A DNA stretch of 6,641 nt from an uncultured Bacilli bacterium. Lineage in GTDB: Bacteria > Bacillota_I > Bacilli_A > RF39 > UBA660. The notes below the pieces were generated by a model, which was not told the origin of the DNA, did not search any database, and saw only the letters and a program-made list of their open reading frames with translations. Positions within the stretch are counted from its first letter, which is position 1. Every line of letters starts with the position of its first letter. Position numbers and translations under genes: made by a program. The stretch is taken from contig CALVVC010000056.1 in the NCBI GenBank assembly GCA_944363755.1, forward strand, positions 1 through 6,641. Direction: 5' to 3'. Positions 5,911 to 6,641 of the stretch are shown here, piece after piece.

Positions 5911-6641
5911 TTTCTTCTCCAGCTAGTTTTCTTCTTTGATCTTCCATAGTTAAAGCTTCTATTATTTCATCTAAATCTCCATTCATAACTCTATCTAAGT
6001 TATTTGTAGTAAAACCTATTCTATGGTCTGTTACTCTGTTTTGTGGATAATTATAGGTTCTTATTTTTTCGGCACGATCCCCTGTTCCAATTTTACTTCT
6101 TCTTTCTGCTCCTGCTGCTTCTTGTTGCTCTCTTAATTGCATTTCATAAAGTCTTGTTTTTAATACTTTCATCGCTTGTTCTTTATTTTGAATTTGACTT
6201 CTTTCATTCTGACAAGTTACCACAGTATTCGTTGGTAAATGGGTAATTCTTACTGCTGAATCTGTCGTATTTACTCCTTGCCCTCCACATCCACTAGAAC
6301 GATAGATATCAATTCTTAAATCATTTGGATTAATTTCTATTTCAATATCTTCATCTGCTTCTGGCATTACTAGAACTGTTGCTGTTGAGGTTTGAAGTCT
6401 TCCATTTGCTTCTGTTACTGGTACTCTTTGTACTCTATGAGATCCACTTTCATATTTTAGTAAAGAATAAGCATTTGTTCCTTTTACAATAAACTCTATT
6501 TGACTATATCCTCCAGCAGTTCCCTCTACAGAGTTATATACTTGATAAGTAAAACCTTTCTTTTCTGCATATCTTGTATACATTCTGAATAAAAAACCAA
6601 CAAAAATATTTGCTTCATCACCACCAGCAGCACCACGAATT
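5900..6641 (-). CDS. prfA: Peptide chain release factor 1, N-terminus missing at window edge
   Basis: RF1 recognises UAA and UAG in the ribosomal A site and triggers hydrolysis of the peptidyl-tRNA. The window holds 246 residues, starting [13 protein letters not shown] and running to AGEESDS with a TGA stop; against a usual 355-360 residues, about 110 N-terminal residues lie beyond position 6641. The GGQ motif (codons at 6278-6286) sits in [15 protein letters not shown]. The stop-codon-reading tripeptide is PVT in [13 protein letters not shown], the PxT type of RF1 and not the SPF of RF2. The ATG at 6581-6583 is internal ([12 protein letters not shown] is family sequence), so the gene should not be started there. 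The 3' end overlaps prmC. Confidence 0.97.
   Translation of the reverse strand, partial: IRGAAGGDEANIFVGFLFRMYTRYAEKKGFTYQVYNSVEGTAGGYSQIEFIVKGTNAYSLLKYESGSHRVQRVPVTEANGRLQTSTATVLVMPEADEDIEIEINPNDLRIDIYRSSGCGGQGVNTTDSAVRITHLPTNTVVTCQNERSQIQNKEQAMKVLKTRLYEMQLREQQEAAGAERRSKIGTGDRAEKIRTYNYPQNRVTDHRIGFTTNNLDRVMNGDLDEIIEALTMEDQRRKLAGEESDS

Noticed and set aside
6581..6583. ATG as the start of the release factor gene
   Set aside because: The frame stays open and continues as conserved RF1 sequence (GGDEANIF) up to the window edge.

Overview
This is a strongly AT-rich window in which every supported gene lies on the minus strand, so transcription runs from high to low coordinates. It looks like a low-GC, endospore-forming member of the Bacillota, probably a Bacilli/Erysipelotrichia-type gut lineage. 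The evidence is a clear SpoIIR, Gram-positive type GGAGG ribosome binding sites, and AT-biased codons. UGA is a normal stop here (it ends prfA), UAG ends the ATPase gene, and UAA ends the rest, so this is not the Mycoplasma code.

Layout in transcription order. (1) 6641 to 5900: the C-terminal two thirds of peptide chain release factor 1 (prfA), cut by the window edge. (2) 5910 to 5083: prmC, the methyltransferase that modifies the GGQ glutamine of release factors, overlapping prfA by 11 bases. (3) 5031 to 4504: spoIIR, the forespore signal that triggers sigma-E activation. (4) 4461 to 3925: an MntP-type manganese exporter. (5) 3884 to 3777: an unannotated 35-residue ORF ending in a terminator-like hairpin. 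(6) 3752 to 2294: a self-contained cassette with a tandem repeat, a promoter, a DUF4143-type AAA ATPase and a terminator. (7) 2295 to 38: class II fructose-bisphosphate aldolase (fba) and murA, with a good promoter before fba and a hairpin after murA. (8) 27 to 1: the first nine codons of a further gene with its own GGAGG site.

The set prfA-prmC-spoIIR-mntP with fba and murA nearby recalls, from memory, the Bacillus subtilis region containing fbaA, murAB, prfA, prmC, spoIIR and ywlD (mntP). Most of the window is therefore conserved core chromosome, and the ATPase cassette looks like the accessory insertion in it.

Points most worth a second look are three TCACACTTT repeats at exactly 32-base spacing that overlap the ATPase promoter, the 35-residue ORF, hairpins that place the Shine-Dalgarno sequences of spoIIR and mntP in or against a stem, and the fba promoter fused to the ATPase terminator. 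Three starts are set differently from the longest ORF because the longest-ORF GTG lies inside the ribosome binding site (fba, ATPase, mntP). I see no CRISPR array, transposase, tRNA or rRNA, and no clearly novel multi-gene system.
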